This document shows, piece by piece, positions 44,265 to 55,653 of a stretch of DNA of 64,000 bases. The stretch covers positions 81,164,500-81,228,499 of the forward strand of contig NC_080177.1 in assembly GCF_950295315.1 (NCBI RefSeq), in the 5' to 3' direction. Both the position numbers and the translations under genes were made by a program. The notes beneath the pieces are model-generated. The model saw nothing but the letters and a program-made list of their open reading frames with translations, was not told the DNA's origin and did no database searches. Within the stretch, counting starts at the first letter, position 1; every line of letters starts with the position of its first letter. The DNA comes from Erinaceus europaeus (taxonomy: Eukaryota; Chordata; Mammalia; Eulipotyphla; Erinaceidae).

Positions 44265-44680
44265 TCTTGTTTAAATTTCTTTACTGGGGAATTCATGTTT
44301 TACATTCAACAGTAAATACAGTAGTTTGTACAGGCATGACATTTCCCAGTTTTCCATATATAACAATACAACCCCCACTAGTTCCTCTGACATTTTTTTT
44401 TTTGGCCCTGTATTCACCCCACCCCCACCCCTCCACCCCAGAGTCTTTCACTTTGGTACAATACACCAACTCTAGTTCAGGTTCTACTTGTGTTTGCTCT
44501 TCTGATCTTGTTTTTCAAATTCTGCCTGAGAGTGAGATCATCCCATAGTCATTCTTCTGTCTCTGACTTACTTCACTTAACATGCTTTTTTCAAGCTCCC
44601 TCCAAGATGGGTTGAAAATGGTGACGTCACCATTTTTACTAGCTGAGTAGATTTCCATTGTGTGTATATATACCAAGAGC
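44265..44680 (-). mobile_element. LINE-1 3' end, antisense
   Basis: 'TTCTTTACTGGGGAATTCAT', 'CATTTCCCAGTTTTCCATAT', 'GAGTCTTTCACTTTGGTACA', 'GAGAGTGAGATCATCCCATA' and 'TTCACTTAACATGC'. Long copy reaching antisense ORF2 C-terminal text near 44,640-44,675. Confidence 0.87.
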
Positions 44681-44739
44681 CCATTTATTGAAAAGGAAAT
44701 AATGAAATTAATATATGAATTATTTTACAAAATTAGAAA

Positions 44740-44880
44740 TAGGGCCCAAGGAAATGACTCAGCTGGCAGAGTGCAGAACTTGCATACTTGGGGCCTTAAG
44801 TATGATCCTCCACTCTCCATATACCCAGATATGTTCTGATCTTTCTCTCCTCTCACAAAACAAAGAATTCTTTTGAAAAC
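44740..44880 (+). mobile_element. Old short-family SINE relic
   Basis: 'AGGGCCCAAGGAAATGACTC', 'AGCTGGCAGAGTGCAGAACT' and 'ATGATCCTCCACTCTCCATA' with a CT-rich end. Confidence 0.5.
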
Positions 44881-46295
44881 ACAGAAGTAAAATTTTACTG
44901 GGTTGCAGGTTATTATACTGCTTCCTTGGAAACTCAGGAGAACACAGGTAAGCAAAATATAATGACAGAATTTGGTAGTTGTCAAAATCAACCCCATGTC
45001 AGTCAGACCCGGCGGTATTTCAAAGCACACAGGACACATATCAAGAGATAGTTAAAAATCAAGACCCCAGAATAGAAATAAGACTTCTCAGCTGGAAGAA
45101 TCAGGGCTTTCAGCAGAGATCTATGCTCACTAGCAGGTGGGGAGTGGCCACAAATTTAGATAGACTTCAGGATAGTTCTTTTATTAAGACATCAAAGTCA
45201 TGCTATCACTTGAATCAGAGTAATAAGACATTTTGAAGCACCTTGAAGAAAAACGAACTTTGAACTCTATCATTTATTTATATAAAGGACACCTGAACAT
45301 TCCTTACTACATTTTCATCATAAAATGTTTCAAGTATAGATACAGAGATTCATAATGGCAATGGTAGTCTTGGCTCTCCATGCAATCAATAAATAGGGTT
45401 GTAGAAATGAATAGGTTTTAGTGAATTTTATTACAAAGCATAGTTTTTCTGGTCTGTGATTGCTCTTCCTAGTGCCTCTCACGAAATTAATGCTTTGGAA
45501 ATATGTTACAGATGTAAAGTTCTGTCACACTGAATGAATGCTCAGTGAGCAGTATCATCACTGTCATATTTCTAGGGTGTCATACGTATCTTCATTCCAT
45601 TCTTCAGACCTGGTCACTTCCATTTTGAGAGGGTCCTAGGAGACCTTTGAGGGTGTCTTCATAGTTCTTATAAGTTCTCATCTAGGTGGTCAAAATCATC
45701 AGTTTCTAGGCAGCACTTCAGAATAAACCATTTATTTCTGAATCTAAACTTGCCAACATCTGTGTGAAATGCACAGTGAAATATTTCCACCAGGAGAGAT
45801 AGCTGTAAATAACTTTGGTCACAAAAAGTTCATGGTAATAGTAGTTATGGACATATAGTACTTGTTAAATAGATCCAGAAAACCCACACTATGAAATAAG
45901 GCTTATCCTCAAAATATAATTCATATTTAAGTTTTCTCACCCTTTGTCTATAGTAATGACACTTTTGTTTTCTAAGGGTATATAGACTGATAATATAGTA
46001 TAAGTGGCAACAGCAATTAGAAAATAAGTAACTATGGCTACAATAGAACCTGTAAAGGTTAAAATAGAAGATCATTTGGAAGTGTGACAATTTAAAAAAT
46101 GCATACTTAATATTTAATGATTAAATATACATCTCAAGTGCTAAATGGGAGATAAGTTCATTATATTAATTCTTCATCTGATTTAGGCTAATTTGGGGCA
46201 TCTTTAGGTTTTTTTTAAATATTTCTTGTGGGGGCAACATTTAATGATTGTTTATTATGTACCTGACACTATCCCAAGCATATTTGCATTTCTAC
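44881..46295. other. Unassigned DNA
   Basis: No repeat family recognised and no conserved coding content; short frames only. Confidence 0.5.
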
Positions 46296-47230
46296 TTTTT
46301 AATGTTTTATTAGCGATTTAATATTGATTGACAAGTTTGGAAGATAAGGAAGGTGCAGTTCCACACAGTTCCCACCACTAGAGTTCTCTGCCCCATTTCT
46401 TCCATTGGAAACTTCCGTATACTTTATCCCTCTGGGAGTATGGGCCAAAATTCTACACAGTGTGCAGAAGGTGGGAGTTCTGGCTTCTGCAATTGCTTCT
46501 CCACTGGGCATGGCCACTGGCAGGTGGATCCACACCCCCAGTCTCTTTCAGTCTTTCCCTAGTGGGCAGGGCTCTGGGGAGGGGAGGTTCCAGGAAGCAT
46601 TGGTGAGGTTGTCTGCTCAGGGATGTCAGGATGAAGCCATAGTAGCATCTAGGACTTGACGACTGAAAGGCAGTAAGATGGAAAGCAGGACACAATGTTT
46701 AATAAACAGAAATCATAAAGTAGGAATAGAGCAGATGAACGTAAGGGCTTTAGTGTAGAAGGAAACTAGGAAGCCTATTTTAGGAATGTTGCTAGGAGCC
46801 TGTGTCTTAATCATCTTTACTTGAGCTTGATATCTGACATGGGGGTGGACTAAAATAAATGTTGTCGGGGAAAGTGTCAGAGCTGGGAGCAGAACTAGGA
46901 AGCAGGATTAGGGGCAGACAGTTGCTTGCTGCCTTGAAGAAGATCCATGAGTCCAATGAGCTGTTTGACACAGTGGGCTAACCTGGGGTCCATATCTTTT
47001 CATACTTGTCACAGGAGCCTGTACAACCTCCGAGTCCCTGTCAGACTGAGCTCGTGGTGCTTGGTCACAGCTGCAAGCATTCTAAGCTGCACGCGTTGCA
47101 GAACCAGTGTTCCTCCTCGACAGGCAGAGTAGGATGACGTGGTCTTCCTTTGTATTGCTATTTCATAGTGAGGGTGTGGTCGGGAAGAAGCTCACCAGAG
47201 GGCTTATGATGACATTCCTGATTAACGTGA
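46296..47230 (-). mobile_element. LINE-1 3' UTR, extended form, antisense
   Basis: 'TTAGCGATTTAATATTGATT', 'CAGTTCCCACCACTAGAGTT', 'TATCCCTCTGGGAGTATGGG', then the long shared extension: 'TTTAATAAACAGAAATCATA', 'GAAGCCTATTTTAGGAATGT', 'CTGTACAACCTCCGAGTCCC'. Same arrangement as at 10.3-11.3 and 59.3-60.3 kb. Confidence 0.82.
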
Positions 47231-48843
47231 CCAGTCATGGCAGAGAGAGGGAGCTATCAGAGAGAGGCCTAGGCCCATATCATCTGTGGAAGAACCCAAG
47301 GATCCTCTAAGACCCCAGGTGATTGGGTGGCCTGATAGTGGCCAAAAAGGCCGTTGTTAAGTGAGCTAGCCTACTGCTCTTACCCAGCTTTGGTAGTCAC
47401 TTCTTTATCTAAAAAGCTTAATTTTTTTCTCCCAGTTGTTAAGGTGTTGGCTGTATCCAACATTTATTGTATCCAAACTGATATTAGGTTTATGAGACCC
47501 GGCCTCAAGTTAGGGAGGAAATAGACCTAGGATTTTAGTGGGGATCTTATTGAGCCTCAAGTTTTTCCATGTTTACTTGTTTGATGGTTCTAACAAAGGT
47601 GTGTTAGGGCAGTAACTCTCCTTTACTTGATACGTTTATTTTTACCAGTGTAACTCTTGGTGAGTTGTATAGTGTTTCTTCTTAACTTGTCACAGGGTAA
47701 CATTAATTCTGATGCTCTGACAGACGAGATTAAAAGGATGGAATAATATATCTTACTTCCTATCTTACTTCCTTTCTTGGGTATAGATAATTGAGTAGAT
47801 AGAGTGACTGAGGGTAGTGAAGTAAGAGGTAGGAGAGGAGGGTGATTAGGCCTAAGTAATAAATTTATGATTACAGAATTTATGATGCTTTGTTCATTCT
47901 ACAAGTGCTGACTCAGGGCTGCAGTTTTTTTTCCCCAGTAGTAGCTCATTCGCTTTATATTTCTTCACCCATATCTTTCTCTACTAGTTCATTCTTCCCA
48001 CATATTCAATCACTTTCCCCCCTATGAACAAGAATAAACATACAATTATTCCAACTCATATTATAGCCTAATGAATTTGCATATGTGTATCTATTTTCAT
48101 TAAAAAAAATTGTACTCTGTAGTTACTGTTGATTCAGCCACACTTCAAATTTCTCTTCAGCTAATTTCATCTGAGTTTCTGTCCCACAGTCCCCTGAAGC
48201 TGTTGTCATCATGACCACCTGGTATTTGTGTTGCCATGGTTCTGTCTCTGTCTTATTTGACTTCCGAGTAACATTAGTCATAGCTGATGACTACCTTTAA
48301 GACATTCTTTTTAACTTTAATAATGTTTCCTGAATTTCCTCCTCCTTTGTACCATCTCTGTCTTCTGATTTATCTCTAATTATAGAAAATTCTGTGCTTG
48401 TCCTTAATCTTGTCTAGTCTACATTTATGCTCTAAATGGACACACTTATTTTGGTATTTTTCTTTCTTGAGGTAATTTTGACTTATAGCACTGTATATGT
48501 TTTAGGAGCAAAGTTTGACATCATCATCATCATCATCATCATTATATGATTTTAGGTATACTTACAATTCCCTCTTGGCATCATGGATCCAAAATACTTA
48601 TGCCCTGCTATAACTTCTCAGGTGTCTGAACATTCAATCAATTAGCACTTTAATTATTCACCAAGATATTTAATAATTATACTAGAAAAATTTTCCTAAC
48701 TTTGACCCTTAATTTCTTCTAATCAAATTCTTCCCTTTACTTCATTGTCTGGACCATTTCCTTAGATGCCAGTACCCTCCTGTTTTTCAAATACAAGCAC
48801 ACACACCCACAAACACCTGTGTGGGTGTGTGTGTACTTTATTG
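47231..48843. other. Unassigned DNA with a small (ATC)n tract
   Basis: Weakly ancient-repeat-like text near 48,110-48,300 but no assignment. (ATC)n at 48,520-48,543. No coding content. Confidence 0.4.
48520..48543 (+). repeat. (ATC)n microsatellite
   Basis: About eight trinucleotides. Confidence 0.93.
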
Positions 48844-48848
48844 CAGGG

Positions 48849-48915
48849 AGACAAAGAAAGAAAGGAAGAAAGGAATAAAGGAAGAAAGAAAGGGAAAAGG
48901 AGAGAAGAGAAGATA
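48849..48915 (+). repeat. Polypurine GAAA/GGAA tract
   Basis: Degenerate A/G-only run at the tail side of the family D SINE that follows. Confidence 0.85.
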
Positions 48916-48929
48916 GATGGTAAATACAT

Positions 48930-49045
48930 AGACAAGAGCACTGCTTAACTCTGGGTTTTGGTGGTGCTGGGGATTGAACCTGGACCCTCGAAGCCTCGGG
49001 CATGAAAGTTTTTTTGCATACTATCATGCTGCCTCCCCAGCTCCC
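48930..49045 (-). mobile_element. tRNA-derived SINE, family D
   Basis: 'AGAGCACTGCTTAACTCTGG', 'GGTGGTGCTGGGGATTGAAC', 'CTGGACCCTCGAAGCCTCGG', 'ATACTATCATGCTGCCTCCC'. Among the best preserved copies of this family here. Confidence 0.87.
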
Positions 49046-49289
49046 ACCTCCTCTCGTGTACGACAGCTAAGCGGCTGAGTTCTCTTTTTCCCTAGCCAGG
49101 TAGACATGACTATATTGGCCACTAGAAATATCGTTGACTCCACTGATCCACACTGCACATGTAGGCTGAATTATCTCTTGAAAACTCAGCTGCGGTTGCT
49201 CATTAAAGAATCTCTGTGGTTCTATGTGCCAGAGCTGAGCAGTGCTCTCACTTCTCTCTTTCTCCTAAATAAACGTAGATCCATCAAGC

Positions 49290-49440
49290 CAGGCTAGAGA
49301 GACAGGTTAGCATTTTATGAAACACATTGCTATGCTAGTCTCAGAGTCTCAGAAGTCCCTGGCTTCACCCCTTACATCAGTGTAAGCCAGAGTATTGCAA
49401 TGCCCTACTAAAATTAGATTAAATTAAAAAAACAAATGTA
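49290..49440 (+). mobile_element. Old short-family SINE relic
   Basis: 'GCCAGGCTAGAGAGACAGGT', 'TGCTATGCTAGTCTCAGAGT', 'GTAAGCCAGAGTATTGCAAT'. Confidence 0.5.
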
Positions 49441-49619
49441 AATCTGAATGGTCTTTGGCAAACCTTGGCATAGTGTGGGCAGGATCCACAGTGAAAAGCT
49501 ATAGAATTCAAGATGAAGGAAGGCAAGGGTATAAATAGGTAGTGGGCTACTTAGTGTGTAAGAGTTTTAAGAAAAGATCCAGAGCCAACTGACACATGAA
49601 GGGTACTCAAAGTCACTGA

Positions 49620-50345
49620 TCACCAGAGAAATACAACAACAACAACAACAACAACAACAATAAGACAATAACGAGATACCACTTTATATTTGTGAGAATG
49701 CCATGTATTATAAAGGACAGTAACAACAAATGGAAAAGATGTCAGGGGAAACAGGCACTTTTTCTCTGCTGATTGGTCTGTAAATTGGTCCAACTTTTCT
49801 GGAAAACAGTTTATTTATAGGAACACTAAAAGTAGATCCAACTTATGACCCAGCAATTTTTCTCTGGAGGATCTACCCAAAGAAACAAAAGCACCTATCA
49901 GAAGAGATCTCCATACAGATGTGTTCACAGCAGCACAATTTTCAGTAGCTCAAACCTGGACATAGACCAAAATGTCCAATGACAGATGAGTGGTGAAAAA
50001 CATGTGTTATATATACATGGTGGATACTACTCAGCTGTAAATATGGTGAAGTCATCTCCTTCTGGTCATCTTAGTTGGAACTTGAAGACATTATGTTAAG
50101 TGAGATAAGCCAAAAAGAGACAAAAGAATACCACGTGATCTCATTTATAAGAATAATGTTTTAAATAGTGGCAGGAAGAGAGACTACAAAATGAACTGTG
50201 TACTGTGTTACATCAAAGCAAATGACTCTGGAGAAGGAGAAGGTGTTAACAGTGGAAGAGAATTGCGGAGTCTTGGTGCATAATGAAATTATGTGTACAT
50301 ACCAGTGACTGCAATGTAAAGCATTAAACCCTCAATTTAAAAAAA
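49620..50345 (+). mobile_element. Old LINE-1 3' end (ORF2 C-terminus plus 3' UTR)
   Basis: Plus-strand text parallels L1 ORF2 C-terminal coding DNA: 'GGAAACAGGCACTTTTTCTC', 'TATGACCCAGCAATTTTTCT', 'TTCACAGCAGCACAATTTTC', 'GATGAGTGGTGAAAAACATG', 'AAGTGAGATAAGCCAAAAAG'. It ends at 'AAAGCATTAAACCCTCAATT' with an A run. Frames are broken. A (CAA)n tract at 49,633-49,660 lies at its 5' edge. Confidence 0.85.
49633..49660 (+). repeat. (CAA)n microsatellite
   Basis: About nine trinucleotides within old L1 text. Confidence 0.93.
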
Positions 50346-50479
50346 AGTTATAAAAGACTTCTGGAGCCATGGCTATGGAGTAGGGGCCTTTTCAGATGAC
50401 TCTACTGCTAATCTAGAAAAAGCAATTAAAAAAATCACCTGAAAACTCTATAAAATATGGCAGGGTAAGCCACAGCCAC

Positions 50480-51025
50480 CAAGTTGCAGATGGTATGATG
50501 ATTCTATCCTGATTTCTCTGGGCAGACAACCTCACCAATGTGTCCTGGAACGTCACCTCCCCAGAGCCCTGCCCCACTAGGGAAAGATAGAAACAGGCGG
50601 GAGTATGGATCCACCTGTCACCATCCTTGTCAAGTGGAGAAGCAGTGACAGAAACCAGACCTCCTACCTTCTGCAGCCCATAAAGAATTTTGGTCCATAC
50701 CCTCCAGAGGGGGAGAAAGGTTAGGGGATGATGATCCCCAATTTCATCGGGACCCTGAGAAAGAAGAAAAAGGAAGGACCTGAGAAGTAGTAATGGGTGT
50801 AGGTGTAACTTAGAAAAGAAGAGAAAGCAGGGTTGTGAAAAATGGGGAAAAAATATAGATGATAGTCAACCCATATCTGTGACCTTGGGAGAACTATTGC
50901 AGTTACTAGTGGAGGGAATAGGGACATGGAACACTGGGAGTGGGAGCAGGGTAGAATTGTATCATTGTTACTTACACTTTTGTAAATCAATATTAAATCA
51001 CTAATAATAAAAAAGTTATAGCATT
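50480..51025 (+). mobile_element. LINE-1 3' UTR, plus strand
   Basis: 'ACCTCACCAATGTGTCCTGG', 'CCCACTAGGGAAAGATAGAA', 'AGACCTCCTACCTTCTGCAG' and 'ATTAAATCACTAATAATAAA'. Compared with the other copies it has about 150 bp of extra sequence (50,760-50,910) before the terminal block. Confidence 0.85.
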
Positions 51026-51039
51026 CAATGAATAACAAT

Positions 51040-51910
51040 GAAGTTACTCTAAAATGTATTTGTAGACCCAATACAACCTCAATAAATATAAACTATTTAA
51101 TGGATACTAGAACTTTTATCTAAATTTCTATGGGAATGTGAAATATCTAGAGTAGCTAGAAGACACACACTAGCAAATTTCAAGATTTACCATAAAACTA
51201 CATAATCAGGATTGTATGATATTGGCAATAATACAGCCACACAAAGTAATGGCTCATAAGAGAAGCTAAAGAAATGTGTGGTCTGTATAAACTGTGGAAT
51301 ACTACTCAACTACTACATATACTGGGTTCACCTTTTCACCTCCCCCTGGTTGAAGCTTGAAAGTATGATGTGAAGTGAGATCAGCCAGAAAGAGAAGGAT
51401 GAATATGGGATGATCTCACTCATAGACAGAAGTTGAGAAGTAAGAGCAGATGGGGAAACACAAGCAGAACTTGAACTGAGTTTGTTGGCTTGCACCAAAG
51501 TAAAGTTTCTGGGGATGGATGGACCTCAGGTCCTGGAACATGATAGGTGTAGGCGGGGGTGGGGGTGGGGGATTAGTGCTTTGCAGAAAACTGAGAAATT
51601 TTACACATGTGCCAAATACTATATTTACTATTGACTGTGAACTATTAATCTCCCAATTAAATATTTTTTAAAAAATAGTGCTATATAAATACAATCAATC
51701 ATAAGAGAGAAAAGACAGTTGAGAGGAAAAAGGGTATTTAAAAAAATGATACTAGGACAATTTATTAGCTATATAATATGTATCTAGACACAGATAAAAC
51801 ACTTTTAACAAAAAATAACTCAAATTAGATCATTGACCCAAGTGTAAATCTCACAACTCTAACATTTCTGGAAGTTAAACATAAGAGACCATCTAAATAA
51901 CTTAGAGAGG
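51040..51910 (+). mobile_element. Old LINE-1 ORF2 fragment split by a younger L1 3' end
   Basis: 51,040-51,215 ('GCAAATTTCAAGATTTACCA', 'ATCAGGATTGTATGATATTG') and 51,690-51,900 ('AATTAGATCATTGACCCAAG', 'TGTAAATCTCACAACTCTAA') are consecutive L1 ORF2 segments. The L1 3' end at about 51,215-51,670 is inserted between them. Confidence 0.7.
51215..51670 (+). mobile_element. LINE-1 3' end, plus strand, nested in an older L1
   Basis: 'TGTGGAATACTACTCAACTA' and 'GATCAGCCAGAAAGAGAAGG' are ORF2 C-terminal coding text. The 3' UTR continues to 'ATTGACTGTGAACTATTAAT', 'CTCCCAATTAAATA' and an A run. It is the sense version of the antisense ends at 12.3, 17.8 and 44.3 kb and contains a GGGGGTGGGGGTGGGGG stretch near 51,560. 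Confidence 0.87.
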
Positions 51911-52109
51911 TGGCGGTGAGCTTTTATATATAGTACAGTGAGTAGAACTTGAGGAGGGAAACATTGCAAATACAAATCCTGGAAATTTTGACCACCATGA
52001 TATTTTGCTTGTAAATCTTAATATCGCCTAGCACCTACTAGATTGCCTCTCTTCCTTAAATATAAATCTGAAGCTGTTCTTCAATTTCAAAAGTGGTGAT
52101 GGCTTTCTT

Positions 52110-54208
52110 CCCTCCCTCCCTAACGCCCTCCCTTCTTCTTCCCTCCCTCCCTTCCTTCCTTCCTTCCTCCCTCCACATGTGTACAGTCATACTTGCTTTT
52201 TTTCTTTCTCTTTCTCTCCCTTTCTTTATCCCTTCCTTTCCTTTCCTTTCCTTTCCTTTCCTTTCCTTTCCTTTCCTTTCCTTTCCTTTCCTTTCCTTTC
52301 CTTTCCTTTCCTTTCCTTCCCTTCCCTTCCCTTCCCTTCCCTTCCCTTCCCTTCCCTTCCCTTCCCTTCCCTTCCCTTCCCTTCCCTTCTCCCTTCCCTT
52401 CTCCCTTACCTTCCCTTACCTTACCTTCCCTTACCTTACCTTCCCTTCCCTTCCCTTCCCTTCTCCCTTCCCTTCTCCCTTACCTTCCCTTACCTTACCT
52501 TCCCTTACCTTACCTTCCCTTACCTTACCTTCCCTTCCCTTCCCTTCTCCCTTCCCTTCCCTTCCCTTCTCCCTTCCCTTCCCTTCTCCCTTCCCTTCCC
52601 TTCCCTTCCCTTCCCTTCCCTTCCCTTCCCTTCCCTTCCCTTCCCTTCCCTTCCCTTCCCTTCCCTTCCCCCTTCCCTTCCCCCTTCCCTTCCCTTCCCT
52701 TCCCTTCCCTTCCCTTCCCTTCCCTTCCCTTCCCTTCTCCCTTCCCTTCCCTTCCCTTCTCCCTTCCCTTCCCTTCTCCCTTCCCTTCCCTTCCCTTCCC
52801 TTCCCTTCCCTTCCCTTCCCTTCCCTTCCCTTCCCCCTTCCCTTCCCCCTTCCCTTCCCCCTTCCCTTCCCTTCCCTTCCCTTCCCTTCCCTTCCCTTCC
52901 CTTCCCTTCCCTTCCCTTCCCTTCCCTTCCCTTCCCTTCCCTTCCCTTCCCTTCCCTTCCCTTCCCTTCCCTTCTCCCTTCCCTTCTCCCTTCCCTTCCC
53001 TTCCCTTCCCTTCCCTTCCCTTCCCTTCCCTTCCCTTCCCTTCCCTTCCCTTCCCTTCCCTTCTCCCTTCCCTTCCCTTCCCTTCCCTTCCCTTCCCTTC
53101 CCTTCCCTTCCCTTCCCTTCCCTTCCCTTCCCTTCCCTTCCCTTCTCCCTTCCCTTCCCTTCCCTTCCCTTCCCTTCCCTTCCCTTCCCTTCCCTTCCCT
53201 TCTCCCTTCCCTTCCCTTCCCTTCCCTTCCCTTCCCTTCCCTTCCCCCTTCCCTTCCCCCTTCCCTTCCCTTCCCTTCCCTTCCCTTCCCTTCCCTTCCC
53301 TTCCCTTCCCTTCCCTTCTCCCTTCCCTTCTCCCTTCCCTTCCCTTCCCTTCCCTTCCCTTCCCTTCCCTTCCCTTCCCTTCCCTTCCCTTCCCTTCCCT
53401 TCCCTTCCCTTCCCTTCCCTTCCCTTCTCCCTTCCCTTCCCTTCCCTTCCCTTCCCTTCCCTTCCCTTCCCTTCCCTTCCCTTCCCTTCCCTTCCCTTCC
53501 CTTCCCTTCCCTTCCCTTCCCTTACCTTCTCCCTTACCTCCCTTCCCTTCCCTTCCCTTCCCTTCCCTTCCCTTCCCTTCCCTTCCCTTCCCTTCCCTTC
53601 CCTTCCCTTCTCCCTTCTCCCTTCCTTCTCCCTTCTCCCTTCTCCCTTCTCCCTTCTCCCTTCTCCCTTCTCCCTTCTCCCTTCTCCCTTCTCCCTTCTC
53701 CCTTCTCCCTTCTCCCTTCTCCCTTCTCCCTTCTCCCTTCTCCCTTCTCCCTTCTCCCTTCTCCCTTCTCCCTTCTCCCTTCCCTTCCCTTCCCTTCCCT
53801 TCCCTTCCCTTCCCTTCCCTTCCCTTCCCTTCCCTTCCCTCCCTTCCCTTCCCTTCCCTTCCCTTCCCTTCCCTTCCCTTCCCTTCCCTTCCCTTCCCTT
53901 CCCTTCCCTTCCCTTCCCTTCCCTTCCCTTCCCTTCCCTTCCCTTCCCTTCTCCCTTCCCTTCCCTTCCCTTCCCTTCCCTTCCCTTCCCTTCCCTTCCC
54001 TTCCCTTCCCTTCCCTTCCCTTCCCTTCCCTTCCCTTCCCTTCTCCCTTCCCTTCCCTTCCCTTCTCCCTTCCCTTCCCTTCCCTTCCCCCTTCCCTTCC
54101 CTTCCCTTCCCTTCCCTTCCCTTCCCTTCCCTTCCCTTCCCTTCCCTTCCCTTCCCTTCCCTTTCCCCTTTCCTTTCCTTTTCCTTCCTTCCTGCCTTCC
54201 TTCTTTTT

Positions 54209-54255
<47 letters not shown>

Positions 54256-54260
54256 CTCTC
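52110..54260 (+). repeat. 2.1-kb polypyrimidine satellite, mostly (TTCCC)n, with CCTTT, TTCTCCC and CTTT blocks
   Basis: Plus strand is essentially only C and T from 52,115. Order: TCCC/TTCC text, (CCTTT)n at about 52,225-52,315, then (TTCCC)n to about 54,160 with scattered TTCTCCC and CTTACC variants, a homogeneous TTCTCCC heptamer block at about 53,605-53,780, then (CTTT)n at about 54,205-54,255. The minus strand of the main block is (GGGAA)n. Pentamer repeats lack stop codons in all frames, which explains open frames of 600-730 aa on both strands. The true length is uncertain because such arrays collapse in assembly. Confidence 0.98.
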
Positions 54261-54339
54261 TTTGTGTTTCCAAAACAAATTCCATTGACCAAGGGCTTAA
54301 ACAAGAGAAAGTAACTTTCTTATACTTCTGGCAATCAAG

Positions 54340-54452
54340 GGGTCCGAGATCAAGATTCAGCTCTGGTTTATGATGATGCAGGGAATCCAAAGTGAAACCT
54401 GGGAGTCAGGCATTAGAGTCTGTTTGCATAATAATCATGCTACCTGCCCTGC
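54340..54452 (-). mobile_element. tRNA-derived SINE, family D
   Basis: 'AGCTCTGGTTTATGATGATG', 'CAGGGAATCCAAAGTGAAAC' and 'GCATAATAATCATGCTACCT' follow the family D outline in reverse. Its tail side faces the polypyrimidine array, consistent with the array having grown from a SINE tail. Confidence 0.7.
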
Positions 54453-54639
54453 AAGGGATTTAAATGATTAACAAGAGTCCTTGCATGTCAGGAAAGGGCT
54501 CTGGTTTCTCTTCCTCTTCTTCTAAGGGTACTAATCTTATTAGAACAAGATTTTACACGTAAGGCCTCATATAGCTATATTTGCCTCCGAAAAGTCCTAT
54601 CTCCAAAACCAGTCATATTTAATTCCTTTGGGGGGAGGG

Positions 54640-54830
54640 GCTCAATGAAATAGCTCACTTGGATAATGTCCTCCTTTGCATGTGCATGACTCAGATTTGA
54701 ACCAGGTATCCACTGCATGAAGGATGCTTTGGTCTTATTACTAGATCTCTCTCTCTCCTCTACCTCCTTGCTTCTCTGTGTGTGTCTATGTACCATCTAT
54801 CTAATCTATCAATCAATACAATTTACCTTA
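54640..54830 (+). mobile_element. Old short-family SINE relic
   Basis: 'CAATGAAATAGCTCACTTGG', 'GTGCATGACTCAGATTTGAA', 'CCAGGTATCCACTGCATGAA', then a CT-rich body and TCTATC-type end. Confidence 0.55.
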
Positions 54831-55083
54831 ATTACTGCAAGCTATGTCCAGATACAGTCACACTGAAGTTTAGGACATTCACATATAATGGAAGAGAGAA
54901 CACCATTCAGCTCAGAGCAATATTCAGTTGATCCTGTAACGCAGTCACATTCTACAGTAGCAGCTGAAACCACACATGAGAAATTCTGGCTGCTTCAGAA
55001 ACACTAGCATTCCGATTCAGCATTCAAGTGTGGGTGTCTTTATGACATGTTTTTATGAGCCATATTTTTTTATACATCATATT
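54831..55083. other. Unassigned DNA
   Basis: No repeat family or coding content recognised. Confidence 0.45.
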
Positions 55084-55093
55084 ACAAATTCTT

Positions 55094-55393
55094 GGATAGT
55101 GGGTTGGATGGTAGCACAGCGGGTTATGCGCATATGGCATGAAGCACAGGGACTGACCTAAGGATCCCAGTTCAAGCCCCTGGCTCCTCACCTGCAGGGG
55201 CGTCGCTTCACAGGCGGTGAAGCAGGTCTGCAGGTGTCTTTCTCTCCCCCTCTCTGTCTTCCCCTCCTCTCTCCATTTCTCACTGTCCTATCCAACAACA
55301 ATGACATCAATAACAACAACAATAATATCTACTACAACGATGAAAAACAAGGGCAACAAAAGGGAAAATAAATAAATATTAAAAAAATAAATA
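55094..55393 (+). mobile_element. tRNA-derived SINE, family A (AAATAAAT-tailed)
   Basis: Plus copy with 'GGATGGTAGCACAGCGGGTT' head, B box region 'GATCCCAGTTCAAGCCCC', core, body, CAACAA linker and AAATAAATATTAAAAAAATA tail. Target duplication with one mismatch: ACAAATTCTT (55084-55093) and ACAAACTCTT (55394-55403). Confidence 0.94.
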
Positions 55394-55653
55394 ACAAACT
55401 CTTTGTGAAACCTAACCCCAGTTAGTAGGAACTTCCTAGACTGTCAATGCAGGTTGATCTTACAGAAGAAACAAAAGAAAAAATTAGATCCTAGTTTCCA
55501 AAAGAAAGAATACAAAAGAAGTAACATCCTTATCACAGTCATCTTCCTTTCCTGGAAATGAAATATAAAGAGTTCAGAATTTTCACAGTAAATAAGTCAT
55601 GTGCTTTATCACCCCCACATAGGGCATTCCTACAAATGTAATCAAACGGGCTG
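55394..55653. other. Unassigned DNA
   Basis: No repeat family or coding content recognised. Confidence 0.4.

Noticed and set aside
52316..54160. Interstitial telomeric sequence
   Set aside because: The repeat is GGGAA rather than the vertebrate TTAGGG hexamer; no TTAGGG run is visible.
52093..54390. Six very long overlapping open frames (up to 731 aa) of PSLPF or GREGK repeats on both strands
   Set aside because: They lie wholly in the (TTCCC)n array, occur in nearly every frame, and are a necessary result of a pentamer that contains no stop codon in any phase. No start context, splice signal or non-repeat domain supports a protein.
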